A stretch of DNA of 64,000 nt from Promethearchaeota archaeon (GCA_030606485.1 JAUWGH010000002.1:1-64000); one strand, 5' to 3'; counted from the stretch's first letter, positions 8,024-17,513 are shown. Notes: generated by a model not told the origin, from the sequence alone. Made by a program: numbers and translations.

Positions 8024-9106
8024 TTATCCTTTTAGCGACTTATATCCAAGGAATATAAATATTACGGAAAATATGGCAAAGTACATTCCTATATGCGGGA
8101 TAATCCAAGTACCACAATGTACAAATGCTTTTTCATCGGAGAAGAGAGAAATATATATTAATCCTCTAAAGATTGGGTATGAAAAATCAATTATACTTAT
8201 TATTATTAACAATACTCCCACAAACGTAAATCTTGTCAATTTTTCATAAGATTCGAGTTCAAATGAAGATAATAATGATATTGTCAAACCTATTATTAAT
8301 AATATTAAACTACTCATAAGAAATGAAGATTGATTAAGAAATAAAATTTGATAATAAGAAGTTTTTATATCTTGATTAACAAACGATATATGATAATCAA
8401 CTGTAGTTATTTCTCCAGGAGGGTAAATCCATCTGATATCGATCCAATAAAGCCATGGTAAAAAACAGGAAAATACTCCAAAGATTATGCCAAGGATGCT
8501 TAATTTTGAAAATCTGATATGTTTAGGGAAAGATGGTGAGACATTCTTTGAATCTAATTCATCTCTCATATATAAAGAAACAACTGTTTTAGCTAACTTC
8601 TCATTTTCTCCCTTTAACGATTTATTTCCAAGAAATAATAAAATTATGGAAATTATAGCAAAGACCAAACCAATATGCGGGAAAAGAATAATAATAAACC
8701 ATTTGAATAAAATTATATACATAAAAAAGATTATACTTAATATTATTACTAAAAGACCTCCTATAAATCCAATTTGTGTTAATTTTTCATAACCTTTAAT
8801 TTCGAACGAAAATATTAATGATATTATTAAACCGAGAATTAATAATATTAGAGGGCCTATTAAAAGCCAATTAATTCCTACTAATCCCCAAAATGAATTT
8901 TCTTTATTAACAAAAAAGATGTAATAGTAATTAGTAATTACAGTTCCAGGAGGATAATGCCATGAGTCCATCCTCAAATAAGCCCAAGGTAGAAAAAAAG
9001 AGAAAACTCCAAAAATTATTCCGAAGATACTTAATATTGAAAATTTGATACCCTTATGAGCAGTAAGTTTTGAATTTTTAAAATTGAAATTCTTGTCTAT
9101 CAACAT
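8024..9106 (-). CDS. membrane protein with internal duplication
   Basis: The 360-residue protein consists of two related halves (about 15-175 and 195-358), each with about four membrane helices. Each half begins with a matching segment: FSILSIFGIIFGVFSFFLPW in the first and FSKLSILGIIFGVFSCFLPW in the second. A YPPG loop and a later IPHIGMYFAIFSVIF-type helix are also repeated. The halves therefore arose by tandem duplication within the gene. No transport or enzyme motif is seen. The gene sits between the Ldh2-tail fragment and the full Ldh2 gene, so it was probably involved in the local rearrangement. Confidence 0.7.
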   Translation of the reverse strand: MLIDKNFNFKNSKLTAHKGIKFSILSIFGIIFGVFSFFLPWAYLRMDSWHYPPGTVITNYYYIFFVNKENSFWGLVGINWLLIGPLILLILGLIISLIFSFEIKGYEKLTQIGFIGGLLVIILSIIFFMYIILFKWFIIILFPHIGLVFAIISIILLFLGNKSLKGENEKLAKTVVSLYMRDELDSKNVSPSFPKHIRFSKLSILGIIFGVFSCFLPWLYWIDIRWIYPPGEITTVDYHISFVNQDIKTSYYQILFLNQSSFLMSSLILLIIGLTISLLSSFELESYEKLTRFTFVGVLLIIISIIDFSYPIFRGLIYISLFSDEKAFVHCGTWIIPHIGMYFAIFSVIFIFLGYKSLKG

Positions 9107-9285
9107 TTTAATGTTTAAAAAATAAGTATCTCAAATATAAAAAATTTCGGTTCAGTTCTCCATTGTAGAAAAAATCACGCCTAATACAAAATTTATAGGA
9201 AAATGGAATGGTTTTTAGTTTAAAATTAAATAATCTAATAATATTAACCATTAAAAAAACGTCAGAAAATAGTTTTGCAATTAAT

Positions 9286-10389
9286 TTAAAAGGGAAAATT
9301 ATAGTGCTTTATTCCTAATTCTTCTTGCATTATTTTTATATCTTGTTGGAGATCCTCATTAATCGGTATTCCTGTTTTACATCTTTCCATTTCTGCTTCA
9401 AATTCTTTTTCTCCAGCTGTATATATCCTATCACAACCTGGGGCTTTTTTAGAATTTCTTAAACCTTTCATAATGTTTCCAGTAATCTTTCTAAAAGTAT
9501 CCAATGGAATGAAATTTTTAATATTAATTGCTAAAAAGAAATGTCCAACTTTTAAATATTTTTTACCATTCTCCTTAATTCCAGCTGTATCTTTTAAATA
9601 AATGCCATCTTGTAATGCTGATGATAATATTTCTACTAATGTTGCATATCCATAACCTTTATGGCCGCCATTTTCTTCTCCCTTTTTGCCAAAAGATAAT
9701 AATGCTGCTGTATTATTACCTAAATTATTTAAAATTTTTGTTGGATCAACTTCGGATTCATCTTTATTATTTATGACTAATCCTTTAGGAAGTGTTTTCT
9801 TAAGGCGGTTGTATACTTCAACTTTACCTCTCTGGATTATTGAAGTTGCACAATCAATAAGAAATGGAAAATTTTCATCAGTTGGACAACCAGCTGTTAA
9901 AGGATTAGTCCCTAATATAGGTTCTACTCCAAAAGTTGGTGGTACAGATGGTCTTGTATTTGTAACAGCGATTCCAATCATGCCTTCTTTTATTGCCATT
10001 AATGAATAATAACCTGCGATTCCAAAATGAGTAGAATTTCTAACAGCCACTGCCCCGAGACCATATTTTTTAGCTTTCTCTATTGCTAATTTCATTGATT
10101 TATAAGCAATAATATGACCCATTCCAAGCCCTCCATCTATGACCGCTGTAGTAGGACCTTCTTTAATAATCTTGATTTCTGTTTTTGGATTATATATTCC
10201 CGCTTTAATTCGATCATAATACATTTTCATTCTTTGAATTCCATGGGATTCAACTCCTCTTATATCCGAAGTTATTAAAACATCTGCACAAACCTCTGCG
10301 TCTTCTTTAGGGACATCCAATCCAATAAAAACATCCTTCATAAAATTTTTAAGTGCCGTTGCATCAATATATACTATTTTATCAGACAT
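9286..10389 (-). CDS. malate/L-lactate dehydrogenase family (Ldh2) oxidoreductase
   Basis: This family (malate/lactate/sulfolactate/ureidoglycolate dehydrogenases) oxidises 2-hydroxy acids with NAD(P) using a fold unrelated to classical LDH. The 367-residue length is typical. Family hallmarks are the N-terminal SDIRGVESHGIQRM segment, the NSTHFGIAGYYS catalytic-His region, the TNTRPSVPPTFG loop and GGHKGYGYATLVEILS near residues 240-255. The substrate cannot be read from sequence. The 3' 336 bases are duplicated at 7667-8002. Two cysteines near the end (APGCDRIY, RCKTGIP) replace the His and Arg seen in that copy. It is transcribed alone, facing the 729-base gap that holds repeat copy 2. Confidence 0.9.
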   Translation of the reverse strand: MSDKIVYIDATALKNFMKDVFIGLDVPKEDAEVCADVLITSDIRGVESHGIQRMKMYYDRIKAGIYNPKTEIKIIKEGPTTAVIDGGLGMGHIIAYKSMKLAIEKAKKYGLGAVAVRNSTHFGIAGYYSLMAIKEGMIGIAVTNTRPSVPPTFGVEPILGTNPLTAGCPTDENFPFLIDCATSIIQRGKVEVYNRLKKTLPKGLVINNKDESEVDPTKILNNLGNNTAALLSFGKKGEENGGHKGYGYATLVEILSSALQDGIYLKDTAGIKENGKKYLKVGHFFLAINIKNFIPLDTFRKITGNIMKGLRNSKKAPGCDRIYTAGEKEFEAEMERCKTGIPINEDLQQDIKIMQEELGIKHYNFPF

Positions 10390-11130
10390 TATTCCACTTC
10401 CATAAAATTTTAGTGCTATTTAGATTGAGTGATATTAAATCTCGAATTATTTTCCTTAAAAAGTCTTGATATTTTAAACTCTTATGAAACGATTAAATCA
10501 AGTATCTATTTTTTTATAAACCTTTATTTAATTAAATAAAAACTTAATTTAGTTTTTAATATTTAAACTTTATACGAATTATAAGATTATTATAAAAAGG
10601 ACTTTTTGTATCACTCTTTTTAAAGATAGTGATTAAATAAATAAAGGATTAGAATTTGTGTATAAATAGATTTCTTTAATTTATCATTTATTGAGGAAAT
10701 AAATAATAATATAATTTTATAAAGAATAAAGATTTTTATTTTTAAAAGTGGATTTTGGTATTTATTTTAATTATTGAAATATTTGGGAAATTATTTGTGA
10801 TGCCTGAATTATGTCGTTTGGGAGATATCTCTCTTGGAATCAGAGAAAAACATCTAATTTTTGAAAATGATTACTTTTTGTTGAAAAATGCATAATAAAC
10901 CGACTTTTATTTTAAGAATTTTTAAAGGATTCAATTATAATTATCAATTTTGAAAGCAGAAAAGATGAGATAAATTAGAGTATATAATTTAACAAGGAAG
11001 TTTATATAAATAATTCAATAATGATTAAAATATAATTCACTATTCATAATAACTAATTGTAAAAATCATAATTCATATGTAGCCTAAAAATAAATTATTT
11101 TAAGAATCATAAAAGAGAGTGAAAAATATA
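10390..11130. other. gene-free stretch with repeat copy 2
   Basis: A 740-base AT-rich divergent intergenic region between the Ldh2 gene and the nitroreductase. Promoters for both must lie here. No frame is supported. The only marked structure is the 180-bp repeat at 10835-11014. Confidence 0.6.
10835..11014 (+). repeat. 180-bp dispersed intergenic repeat, copy 2
   Basis: Second copy of the element at 3044-3223, in the same orientation and gap-free, with about five substitutions. It ends 117 bases before the nitroreductase ATG. The flanks of the two copies are unrelated, so the 180-base unit has sharp borders. A similar short string (CAGAAAAACATCTAATTTTA) occurs at 41330-41349 but is too short to count as a third copy. 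Confidence 0.85.
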
Positions 11131-11658
11131 ATGGATTTTTATGAAGTGATTAAAAAGAGAAGAAGTGCTAGGTCCTTTTCAGATAAGATTCCTCCTTTGG
11201 AGGTTGTTGAAAAAATAATTGGTACTGCCAGATTAGCTCCTACTTGGGCAAATATGCAGGGAGTGGAATATATTATTATTAGAGAACCTGGTATGGTAAA
11301 TCAAATTTGGCAAGCAATCGGTCAGGGAAATAAATTTAGTTCAGCACCTATTTTTATTGTGGGTATAATTTCTGAGAGAGGTTCTGGAAAAAATGCTAAG
11401 AGTGGGTTGCAATATTTTATGGTTGATTTTGGCATTTGTTTTGATCATTTAATATTGGCTGCTACTGCGGAAGGTTTAGCCACCTGTTGGATTGGATTTT
11501 TTGATGAAAAGAAGATTAAAGAGATTTTAGAAATTCCAAATAAATTTAGAGTTATAGGTATTACTCCATTGGGATATGCGAAAAAAGAGTATGAACCAAC
11601 TCCAAGGAAAAATCTTGAGAAAATTATGCATTATGAAAGATATAAAGGCAATAAATAA
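11131..11658 (+). CDS. nitroreductase-family flavoprotein
   Basis: The 175-residue FMN-dependent oxidoreductase has the usual landmarks: an N-terminal KKRRSARSFSDK phosphate-binding Arg cluster, a TARLAPTWANMQ helix and the C-terminal AEGLATCWIGFF segment. The family reduces nitro groups, quinones or flavins with NAD(P)H as homodimers. I chose the ATG at 11131, preceded by GAGAGTG, over an in-frame GTG at 11119. It lies 74 bases before the aldehyde ferredoxin oxidoreductase on the same strand and may be co-transcribed with it. The natural substrate is unknown. Confidence 0.85.
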   Translation: MDFYEVIKKRRSARSFSDKIPPLEVVEKIIGTARLAPTWANMQGVEYIIIREPGMVNQIWQAIGQGNKFSSAPIFIVGIISERGSGKNAKSGLQYFMVDFGICFDHLILAATAEGLATCWIGFFDEKKIKEILEIPNKFRVIGITPLGYAKKEYEPTPRKNLEKIMHYERYKGNK

Positions 11659-11732
11659 AGAAATGGAAGATATTTGAGTGAATATAAGTAGTTAGTTAAA
11701 TGAACAATAAATACGTTAAGAGAGAATTATAA

Positions 11733-13451
11733 ATGAAAGTTATTCGAGTAAATGTTTCAGATGGAAATATTGTCCATGAAGCAATTAATGTTGATTCTAA
11801 ATTTTATCGAGTTGGAGGTCGTGCATTAACATCCTTAGTTGTTTCTAAAGAAGTTCCACCAAAATGTGATCCCTTAGGAGAAAAGAATAAATTAATTATT
11901 TCAAATGGATTGATTACTGGGGGGTCAGCAGCTTGTTCTGCTAGGACATCTATTGGGGCGAAAAGTCCTTTAACTAAGGGCATAAAAGAAGCAAACACTG
12001 GTGGAAACTCAGCTATGATATTAGCAAGACAGGGTGTAAGAGCTCTGATTTTTGAAGGAATTTCAGATATTTTGAGAGTTTTGGTAATAAAGGATGGAAA
12101 CGCAGAGTTAATACCAGGTGATTTCTTAAAAGGTAAGGGAACTTATGAAACCGCTGAAATTTTAAAGGAAAAATATGAAGAAAAAATTGGAGTTTATTCG
12201 ATAGGACCTGCTGGCGAGTTTAAAATGAAAGCAGCTTCGATCTCATCAATAGATTTAGAAGGGTATCCTAGTCGTCATGCTGCGAGAGGAGGATTGGGTG
12301 CTGTTATGGGTTCAAAAGGAATTAAAGCGGTCATTTCTTTTCCAAGTAAAACAAGTGAAATTAAGTTTCATGATTTTGATGGATTTACCAAGGTCGCAAG
12401 ACCGTTTGCAAAAAATTTAGTCGAAACAAGGGAAAAATTTTCTACTTATGGAACTGCAATAATGATTGATTTAATGAATAGTTTAGGAGGTCTTCCTACT
12501 AAAAATTTTTCATCGGGAAGTTTTGATAAAATTCAAAATATAACGGGTCAAAAATTGATTGAACTCATCCAAGAGAGGGGAGGTAAAAATCGGCTTGCGT
12601 GTTCTCCAACCTGCGTAATAAGATGTTCAAATCTTTATAACGATAAAAATGGTAATCATATTACTTCCAGCTTTGAATATGAAACAATTGTAATGAATGG
12701 TTCTAATTTACTAATTGGAGATTTGGATGAATTAGCACAAATTGATCATCTCTGTGATGATGTTGGTGTTGATACAATTGAATTTGGGGCAACAATGGGA
12801 GTAGCAATGGAATCGGGAAAAATTAAATGGGGCGATGCTGAAGCAGTTAAATCCGTATTAAATGAAATACGAAATGGTTCAAAAACGGGATTTCTGTATG
12901 GGAATGGTGTTGTTCATGCAGGGACTATTTTAGGTGTGAAAAGAATTCCTCAAGTTAAGGGACAAGCAATCTCTGCATACGATCCAAGAGTTTTTAAAGC
13001 AATGGCAGTTACTTTCAGCACATCACCAATGGGAGCAGATCATACGGCTGGAGCTGCAATTTATGGAAGGAAAGCGAGAGCAGATAAAAATTATGGTGAA
13101 TTAATCGATCCTAATATGAAAATTGAGCTTTCTTATGAATTACAGATTTTTACTGCGGTTTTGGATGCCATAGGTTGTTGTTATTTTATTGGACCAAGTT
13201 GGGAGAATATGAGTTATGCTGCGAATTTATTAAATACTATGTACGGTTGGAATATGTCAGCTGATGATGTGATAGAATTTGGCAAAGAAATTATAAAAAG
13301 AGAATTAGAATTCAATAGGCAAGCAGGATTATCAGAGGATATGAATGATTTACCCGAATTTTTCCGAACCGAATCATCAGAACCTACAGGATTAACATTC
13401 AATATTAGAAAGGAAGATTTAGTTTCAATCTGGAAAAAATTAGAAGAATAA
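11733..13451 (+). CDS. aor: aldehyde:ferredoxin oxidoreductase (tungstopterin enzyme family)
   Basis: AOR-family enzymes oxidise aldehydes to acids with ferredoxin, using a tungsten bis-pterin and one [4Fe-4S] cluster. The 572-residue length is near normal. The N-terminal pterin-binding domain reads FYRVGGRALTSLVVSKEVPP and later SAACSARTSIGAKSPLT. Cluster ligands are C290, C294 and C298 (ACSPTCVIRC) and a C-terminal Cys at 482 or 483 (AIGCC). The spacing is C-x3-C-x3-C, not the C-x2-C-x3-C of the classical thermophile enzyme, so it may belong to a separate subfamily. ATG start, 74 bases after the nitroreductase. Probably cytoplasmic. The aldehyde specificity is not predictable. Confidence 0.9.
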   Translation: MKVIRVNVSDGNIVHEAINVDSKFYRVGGRALTSLVVSKEVPPKCDPLGEKNKLIISNGLITGGSAACSARTSIGAKSPLTKGIKEANTGGNSAMILARQGVRALIFEGISDILRVLVIKDGNAELIPGDFLKGKGTYETAEILKEKYEEKIGVYSIGPAGEFKMKAASISSIDLEGYPSRHAARGGLGAVMGSKGIKAVISFPSKTSEIKFHDFDGFTKVARPFAKNLVETREKFSTYGTAIMIDLMNSLGGLPTKNFSSGSFDKIQNITGQKLIELIQERGGKNRLACSPTCVIRCSNLYNDKNGNHITSSFEYETIVMNGSNLLIGDLDELAQIDHLCDDVGVDTIEFGATMGVAMESGKIKWGDAEAVKSVLNEIRNGSKTGFLYGNGVVHAGTILGVKRIPQVKGQAISAYDPRVFKAMAVTFSTSPMGADHTAGAAIYGRKARADKNYGELIDPNMKIELSYELQIFTAVLDAIGCCYFIGPSWENMSYAANLLNTMYGWNMSADDVIEFGKEIIKRELEFNRQAGLSEDMNDLPEFFRTESSEPTGLTFNIRKEDLVSIWKKLEE

Positions 13452-13514
13452 TTCCTTAGATATATTTCATTAATCCTTTTTTTTACTTGATTCCATTTTT
13501 AATTAAAATAATTA

Positions 13515-13883
13515 TTATAAGAGTGATCCACAATAAGGGCAATAATTAAAATTTTGATTTTTAAAATTTTTCCCACAACTGGGACAATCCATAAAGAAAC
13601 CCTTACCAAGTTGTTGCTCACGCTGTTTTCTATATTTTTTTCTCTTCCATATACTAATAGACATTAAGTAAAATTTTTCAGGATTAGAAAAATAAACAGT
13701 TATGCCCACAAGCCCCCATCCCGTGTAAAAAATCGAAGTGAGAAGAAAAAATGATGAAATGGAAGAAATTAAAATAAAACATAAGGTAATAATTCCAAAG
13801 GATAAAAGTATAAAATACAGTACCAAATAAACTCTTACATCATTTTTTTTAATAGGATATGACTTAACGGGAACTTTTATCAC
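13515..13883 (-). CDS. two-helix membrane protein with C-terminal zinc ribbon
   Basis: The 122-residue protein has two hydrophobic helices (about 20-43 and 45-65) and a basic linker (KRKKYRKQREQQ). A double CxxC zinc ribbon follows at the C-terminus (CPSCGKNFKNQNFNYCPYCG). Short membrane-anchored zinc ribbons of this kind are widespread in archaea, and their role is usually unknown. It follows the aor gene in convergent orientation. The zinc ribbon is clear; the function is not. Confidence 0.75.
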   Translation of the reverse strand: MIKVPVKSYPIKKNDVRVYLVLYFILLSFGIITLCFILISSISSFFLLTSIFYTGWGLVGITVYFSNPEKFYLMSISIWKRKKYRKQREQQLGKGFFMDCPSCGKNFKNQNFNYCPYCGSLL

Positions 13884-14052
13884 ATTTAATTTATTATCTA
13901 TCTAAATACTCTTAATTAATGAATAATTTTTAAGATTTTTATATTTTTGTCTAAATTTTTTAAAATCGAACTATAATATCTAACAGGAACTACCCTTAAT
14001 ATTAAAAAGAAAAATTCAATCTCCGAGTGTAATAGAGTATGTGAATAATTTT

Positions 14053-14598
14053 TTAAATATATTTCATTAAGCCTTTTTTTCTCATGCTTGTTTCCGCTAT
14101 GAAATTACAAGAAAATCCTGCTATAATAATTAATATTGGAATAAATGTATAGATATTAAATTGTCCAATTAGCAAATCTAGTTTGAAGCAAATTGAAAGA
14201 ATTAAATATATCAAAAAAAGGATTACATATGCAATTTTTTCTTTTTTCTTTATTGATAATGTATAGTGCCACGTTAGAAATAATAAAACATTGGCAATAA
14301 TTGTTGGAATGTATTTTATGAAATATTCTTGATTATTTGTGAAAGGGAAAATTATTATGTTAAATATCATATCTACAGTGAAAGAAATCACACAAAAAAA
14401 AAGTCTATGATTTTTAATTAAATCGTAAGGAAATTTTAATGTTATAAAAGCAAGTAAAATAATTAGAAGCAGACCTATAATAAATAATGGGTTCGCTAAG
14501 TAAAATGAATCGATTATTAGAGTAAAAATAAATCCAATTAGAATTATTACCCATCCTAGAAATCGACAAATCGATTGTTTTTTACCGACTATTCCCAT
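14053..14598 (-). CDS. polytopic membrane protein, hypothetical
   Basis: A 181-residue protein with about six hydrophobic helices and very short loops, and no recognisable motif. Its last residues (RKKGLMKYI) are echoed by a 27-base stretch at 13460-13487 that differs at only two positions, a probable remnant of a duplicated 3' end. It is divergent from nfo, and the two genes share an intergenic region of about 100 bases. Confidence 0.65.
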   Translation of the reverse strand: MGIVGKKQSICRFLGWVIILIGFIFTLIIDSFYLANPLFIIGLLLIILLAFITLKFPYDLIKNHRLFFCVISFTVDMIFNIIIFPFTNNQEYFIKYIPTIIANVLLFLTWHYTLSIKKKEKIAYVILFLIYLILSICFKLDLLIGQFNIYTFIPILIIIAGFSCNFIAETSMRKKGLMKYI

Positions 14599-14700
14599 AA
14601 TAATTCACTAAAATTATCTTATTTATTTTAATTTCTTATTAATCTTAGTTATTTCCAATTATTAGTAATATTTATATTATTCAATAATAAGTTCTTATTC

Positions 14701-15567
14701 ATGAGAATTGGAGCTCATATGTCTATAGCTGGCGGTATATTTAAGGCAATCGAGAGAGGGAACGAGATTGATTGCGAATCAATTCAAATTTTTACAAAAT
14801 CTAATCGCCAATGGGCTGCAAAACCATTAACGGATGATGATCTTAATACTTTCAAAGAAACCAGAAAAGAAATAAAAAGTATCTGGCCTATTTTTTCTCA
14901 TACATCATATTTAATTAATTTAGGGGCTCATAATCAGGAAACCTTACAGAAATCAATTGATTCAATGGAAATTGAGATTAATCGAGCCGAGTCATTAGGA
15001 TTAGAATATATTGTATTACATCCTGGGACTGCTACTGGTAAGGAAGATGGTGAGACTGAAGAGGATGCTCTTAAAAGAATTGCAAATAATCTAAATATCC
15101 TATTCAATAAAACCTCCGATTGTAAATCTATAGTTTGCTTAGAAACTATGGCAGGGCAAGGTAATAATGTTGGATATAAATTTGAGCATCTGAAATTTAT
15201 TATTGACCAAATTAAAGATAAAAATAGAATAGGTGTATGTTTTGATACCTGCCATGTATTTGCAGCTGGTTATGATTTTTTAACTGAAAAAAGTTATAAT
15301 AAAATGTGGGATGAGTTTGACAACATTATTGGATTAAAATATTTATTTATTTTTCATCTCAATGATTCCGAGAATGAGTTAGGTTCCAGGGTTGATCGAC
15401 ATACGCACATCGGACAAGGAAAAATTGGAAAAAAACCATTTAGGTTTTTCTTAAATGATGAGCTTTTTAACGAATATCCTGGTATTTTGGAAACCCCAAA
15501 AAGTTCAAAAGATACAGCTAATGATATTATGAATTTAAAAGTTTTAAGATCTTTAATCAGTAATTAA
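14701..15567 (+). CDS. nfo: endonuclease IV (AP endonuclease)
   Basis: Endonuclease IV cleaves DNA 5' to abasic sites in base-excision repair, using a trinuclear zinc centre in a TIM barrel. The 288-residue length is standard. Metal-ligand motifs are in order: GAHMSIAGG at the start, HTSYLINLGA, VLHPGT, CLETMAGQGN, GVCFDTCHVFAAGYD, FHLNDSENELGSRVDRHTHIGQG and the closing GILETPKSS. ATG start, and probably its own promoter. A decayed copy of its last 25 codons occurs 2 kb downstream at 17514-17588. Confidence 0.96.
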   Translation: MRIGAHMSIAGGIFKAIERGNEIDCESIQIFTKSNRQWAAKPLTDDDLNTFKETRKEIKSIWPIFSHTSYLINLGAHNQETLQKSIDSMEIEINRAESLGLEYIVLHPGTATGKEDGETEEDALKRIANNLNILFNKTSDCKSIVCLETMAGQGNNVGYKFEHLKFIIDQIKDKNRIGVCFDTCHVFAAGYDFLTEKSYNKMWDEFDNIIGLKYLFIFHLNDSENELGSRVDRHTHIGQGKIGKKPFRFFLNDELFNEYPGILETPKSSKDTANDIMNLKVLRSLISN

Positions 15568-15639
15568 GAAAAGGGAAAAATTAAAAAGATATCACTGCTA
15601 AATTTTTAATAATTAGCAATTAGAGCATCATCAGGGAGA

Positions 15640-16047
15640 ATGGCTAAATTGACGAAAAACAAGTTTAAAGAAGCTGAACTTTTACTGCGGATTTATGAGA
15701 TGTATTCTTCTGATACTATGGTTGACGCCTTTATTTGGTTCTATAAAGATTTCCAAGTAGAAGACTTAGAAGAATATAATAATTCTTATCCTCTTGGCAG
15801 TGACGGCAGAAAGTACTTCAACCGTATCGGCAATTTTTTCGACCTACTTGGTACATTCATAGAAAGAAAATATCTACCCAAGAATCTTATTATCGAATTT
15901 TGTCCAGATGATGTAGTGTCTTTCTGGAAAAAAGCAAAGGTACTTATCTTTCAAATGAGGAATAAATGGAATGATCCTACACTTTGGACTGGCTTAGAAA
16001 CCTTGAGTAGAGAAATCACAAATTGGCAAGAAAATCTGAAAAAATAA
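15640..16047 (+). CDS. hypothetical helical protein
   Basis: The 135-residue protein is all-helical by eye, rich in aromatic residues (IYEMYSSDTMVDAFIWFYKDF) and conserved-looking in its middle (NRIGNFFDLLGTFIERKYLP). The pattern of two helices, a Gly-Asn-Phe-Phe turn and a C-terminal Trp-rich helix recalls DUF4760-type proteins, but I cannot confirm this. It has somewhat higher GC than its surroundings. It follows nfo by 72 bases on the same strand. Confidence 0.6.
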   Translation: MAKLTKNKFKEAELLLRIYEMYSSDTMVDAFIWFYKDFQVEDLEEYNNSYPLGSDGRKYFNRIGNFFDLLGTFIERKYLPKNLIIEFCPDDVVSFWKKAKVLIFQMRNKWNDPTLWTGLETLSREITNWQENLKK

Positions 16048-16401
16048 AAGAATAAGTGGATTAATTAAAAAAAATAAAAATTTTATGAGTTAAGGGATGA
16101 ATAAAGGCCTAGATGGCGAATATAGACCTCTAACCGAGAAGAGATTCTATTTATAATAGATTCTATTTGTAAGATTCTGAAAGTAAGGAATTTATACTCT
16201 ATTCTTACGTGTTTGCTCTATAACCTCTGAGTTATTGTGAATATATTTCTTCATAAAAACAAGCCCAAGCAGCCAAAAGAATCGAAAATTTTCTTAATTA
16301 TTTATTATAGATTTAAAACAATTCTAATTTTATTAATAGTGATTATTTCCAAAATTAAAAAAATCTCATAATTTACAAAATCCGTTATTAAATTTTTTTT
16401 T
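16048..16401. other. gene-free stretch
   Basis: A 354-base gap. It contains an 11-base direct repeat (GATTCTATTTA and GATTCTATTTG, about 16142-16171) and a possible hairpin at 16183-16208 with arms GTAAG and CTTAC. No supported gene. The part at 16080-16210 has a higher GC content than typical spacers here and could be a gene remnant or a small RNA, which I cannot decide. Confidence 0.4.
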
Positions 16402-16602
16402 ATGATAGGCTGGTTTTTAATTTGGGGTGGACTTTATAGCCTATACATATTGCTAGTATTGATTATCTTTTTATTATTATGGGCTTTTATTGAAGAGAAA
16501 TATATCTTGGAAAAAAAGTTTATCACCTTGCCTTTATACCCTTGTTTGGACAAATCACTTGCTGCTCCGATCGTCATTTCACTTTCTGCGATTTATCCAT
16601 AA
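16402..16602 (+). CDS. 66-residue membrane peptide, doubtful
   Basis: An ATG-started frame with one or two hydrophobic helices (residues about 3-31) followed by a short polar tail. Its last ten bases overlap the 3' end of hicA on the other strand. No family, no ribosome-binding site and no partner are visible. It may be spurious. Confidence 0.3.
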   Translation: MIGWFLIWGGLYSLYILLVLIIFLLLWAFIEEKYILEKKFITLPLYPCLDKSLAAPIVISLSAIYP

Positions 16603-16835
16603 AAATAGTGTTTTATTTCTTCTTCTGGGATATATCTCAATGATTGTCTAAAAATTGCTCTTAATGTTCCCTTATCTAATTCTTTATGCAGAGGGATGGT
16701 TAATGTTTGTTTTGTTCCATCATCTAAAGTTCTTCTTAATTTTATGTGGCTTCCTCTCTGAGAAATTCCTTCAAAACCGAAATTAGAAAAGATTTTTACT
16801 ACGTCTTTTCCACTCAGGGTTTTAAGTTTTGGCAT
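16593..16835 (-). CDS. hicA: HicA-family mRNA interferase toxin
   Basis: HicA toxins are small dsRNA-binding-fold ribonucleases that cleave mRNA during toxin-antitoxin activation. The 80-residue protein begins MPKLKTLSGKDVVKIFSNFG and carries the signature GSHIKLRR, with the catalytic His, then the TIPLHKELDKGTLRAIFRQ helix. Its start overlaps the end of hicB by 14 bases, giving coupled translation with the antitoxin first. It is transcribed from the minus strand. Confidence 0.9.
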   Translation of the reverse strand: MPKLKTLSGKDVVKIFSNFGFEGISQRGSHIKLRRTLDDGTKQTLTIPLHKELDKGTLRAIFRQSLRYIPEEEIKHYFYG

Positions 16836-17052
16836 AATAAGGTTCTAATTCAATGTTAATTAAAATAGAAAAGTCGGGAAAAATATCCCATTCCTCTAAA
16901 TTTTCTCCTTCTAAATGAAGGTGTATTGCCTCTTTAACGTTCTCTACCAATTCGTCTAAAGTTTTTCCTTGCGTAACTACTGGTAAATCAATGCATTCGG
17001 CAACATAGTACTTCTCCCCTTTATAAATCTTGACTTGTACGATTTTTTTCAT
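16822..17052 (-). CDS. hicB: HicB-family antitoxin
   Basis: HicB neutralises HicA through a partially degraded RNase-H-like fold. The 76-residue protein from the ATG at 17052 (MKKIVQVKIYKGEKYYVAEC) shows the family pattern: beta strands, CIDLPVVTQGKTLDELVENV, then an amphipathic helix. A longer frame reaches 17136, but those 28 residues do not belong to the HicB fold and overlap an unrelated gene fragment, so the shorter start is chosen. No separate DNA-binding domain is present, so autoregulation would need another factor or a weak basic patch. Confidence 0.88.
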   Translation of the reverse strand: MKKIVQVKIYKGEKYYVAECIDLPVVTQGKTLDELVENVKEAIHLHLEGENLEEWDIFPDFSILINIELEPYYAKT

Positions 17053-17083
17053 GCTTTTAAAGTATCTATACTCCTTTTTATTT

Positions 17084-17277
17084 TTATGGATTAATATTAT
17101 TTGTTGAAGCTTGTAGTTCACGAGCGATAGTGGCAATAGATAATAATACAGAGGTTGATTCTTTTATCCAGCTCTGTTTTAAGCCGTTATATTTTTGTAT
17201 TCCTGCAGCAAATGCTGTGGATAAAAAAACCCCAAAAGAAAGAGGAGAAGAATGAAAAAATAAGAATATTTTCTAGT
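17084..17277 (-). pseudogene. C-terminal fragment of an unrecognised protein
   Basis: An open stretch of about 64 codons with no start codon and an in-frame TAG just upstream. It encodes a protein-like sequence (SPLSFGVFLSTAFAAGIQKY, then KQSWIKESTSVLLSIATIAR). Its codon pattern and the Gly/Ala-rich helix suggest it was once coding. It overlaps the unused upstream extension of hicB. The parent family is not recognised. Confidence 0.4.
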
Positions 17278-17308
17278 TGGGATAAAAATCATATCATCAT
17301 CAATCTAA

Positions 17309-17513
17309 TTACCAAACATATATAGCTATTATTTGCATAATTATCGCTTGCGAAAATGCTAAGATTAATAATTTAGCTTTCTCTACCCGTGGATAACCTT
17401 CCTTCAATAAGTATTCTATTACTGGGATTAATAAGATTGGTAGAATAAACATACATATACGAGCAGTTTCGCCTTTTTTTGGAGCTCCTGCTAAAAACAG
17501 AATTAAAAGGGCA
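17309..17513 (-). pseudogene. C-terminal fragment of a polytopic membrane protein
   Basis: The minus strand encodes two to three membrane helices (GVALLILFLAG, CMFILPILLIPVIEYLL, LLILAFSQAIIMQIIAIYVW) joined by the loop GAPKKGETAR, then TAA. The GETAR loop before a hydrophobic helix resembles the C-terminus of some archaeal membrane glycosyltransferases. No start exists, and the frame reads back into the antisense of the nfo-tail fragment. This is therefore a truncated remnant whose break lies near 17513. Confidence 0.5.

Noticed and set aside
17053-17136. Longer N-terminus of HicB
   Set aside because: The extra 28 residues fall outside the HicB fold and overlap an unrelated C-terminal gene fragment; the ATG at 17052 gives the normal antitoxin length.
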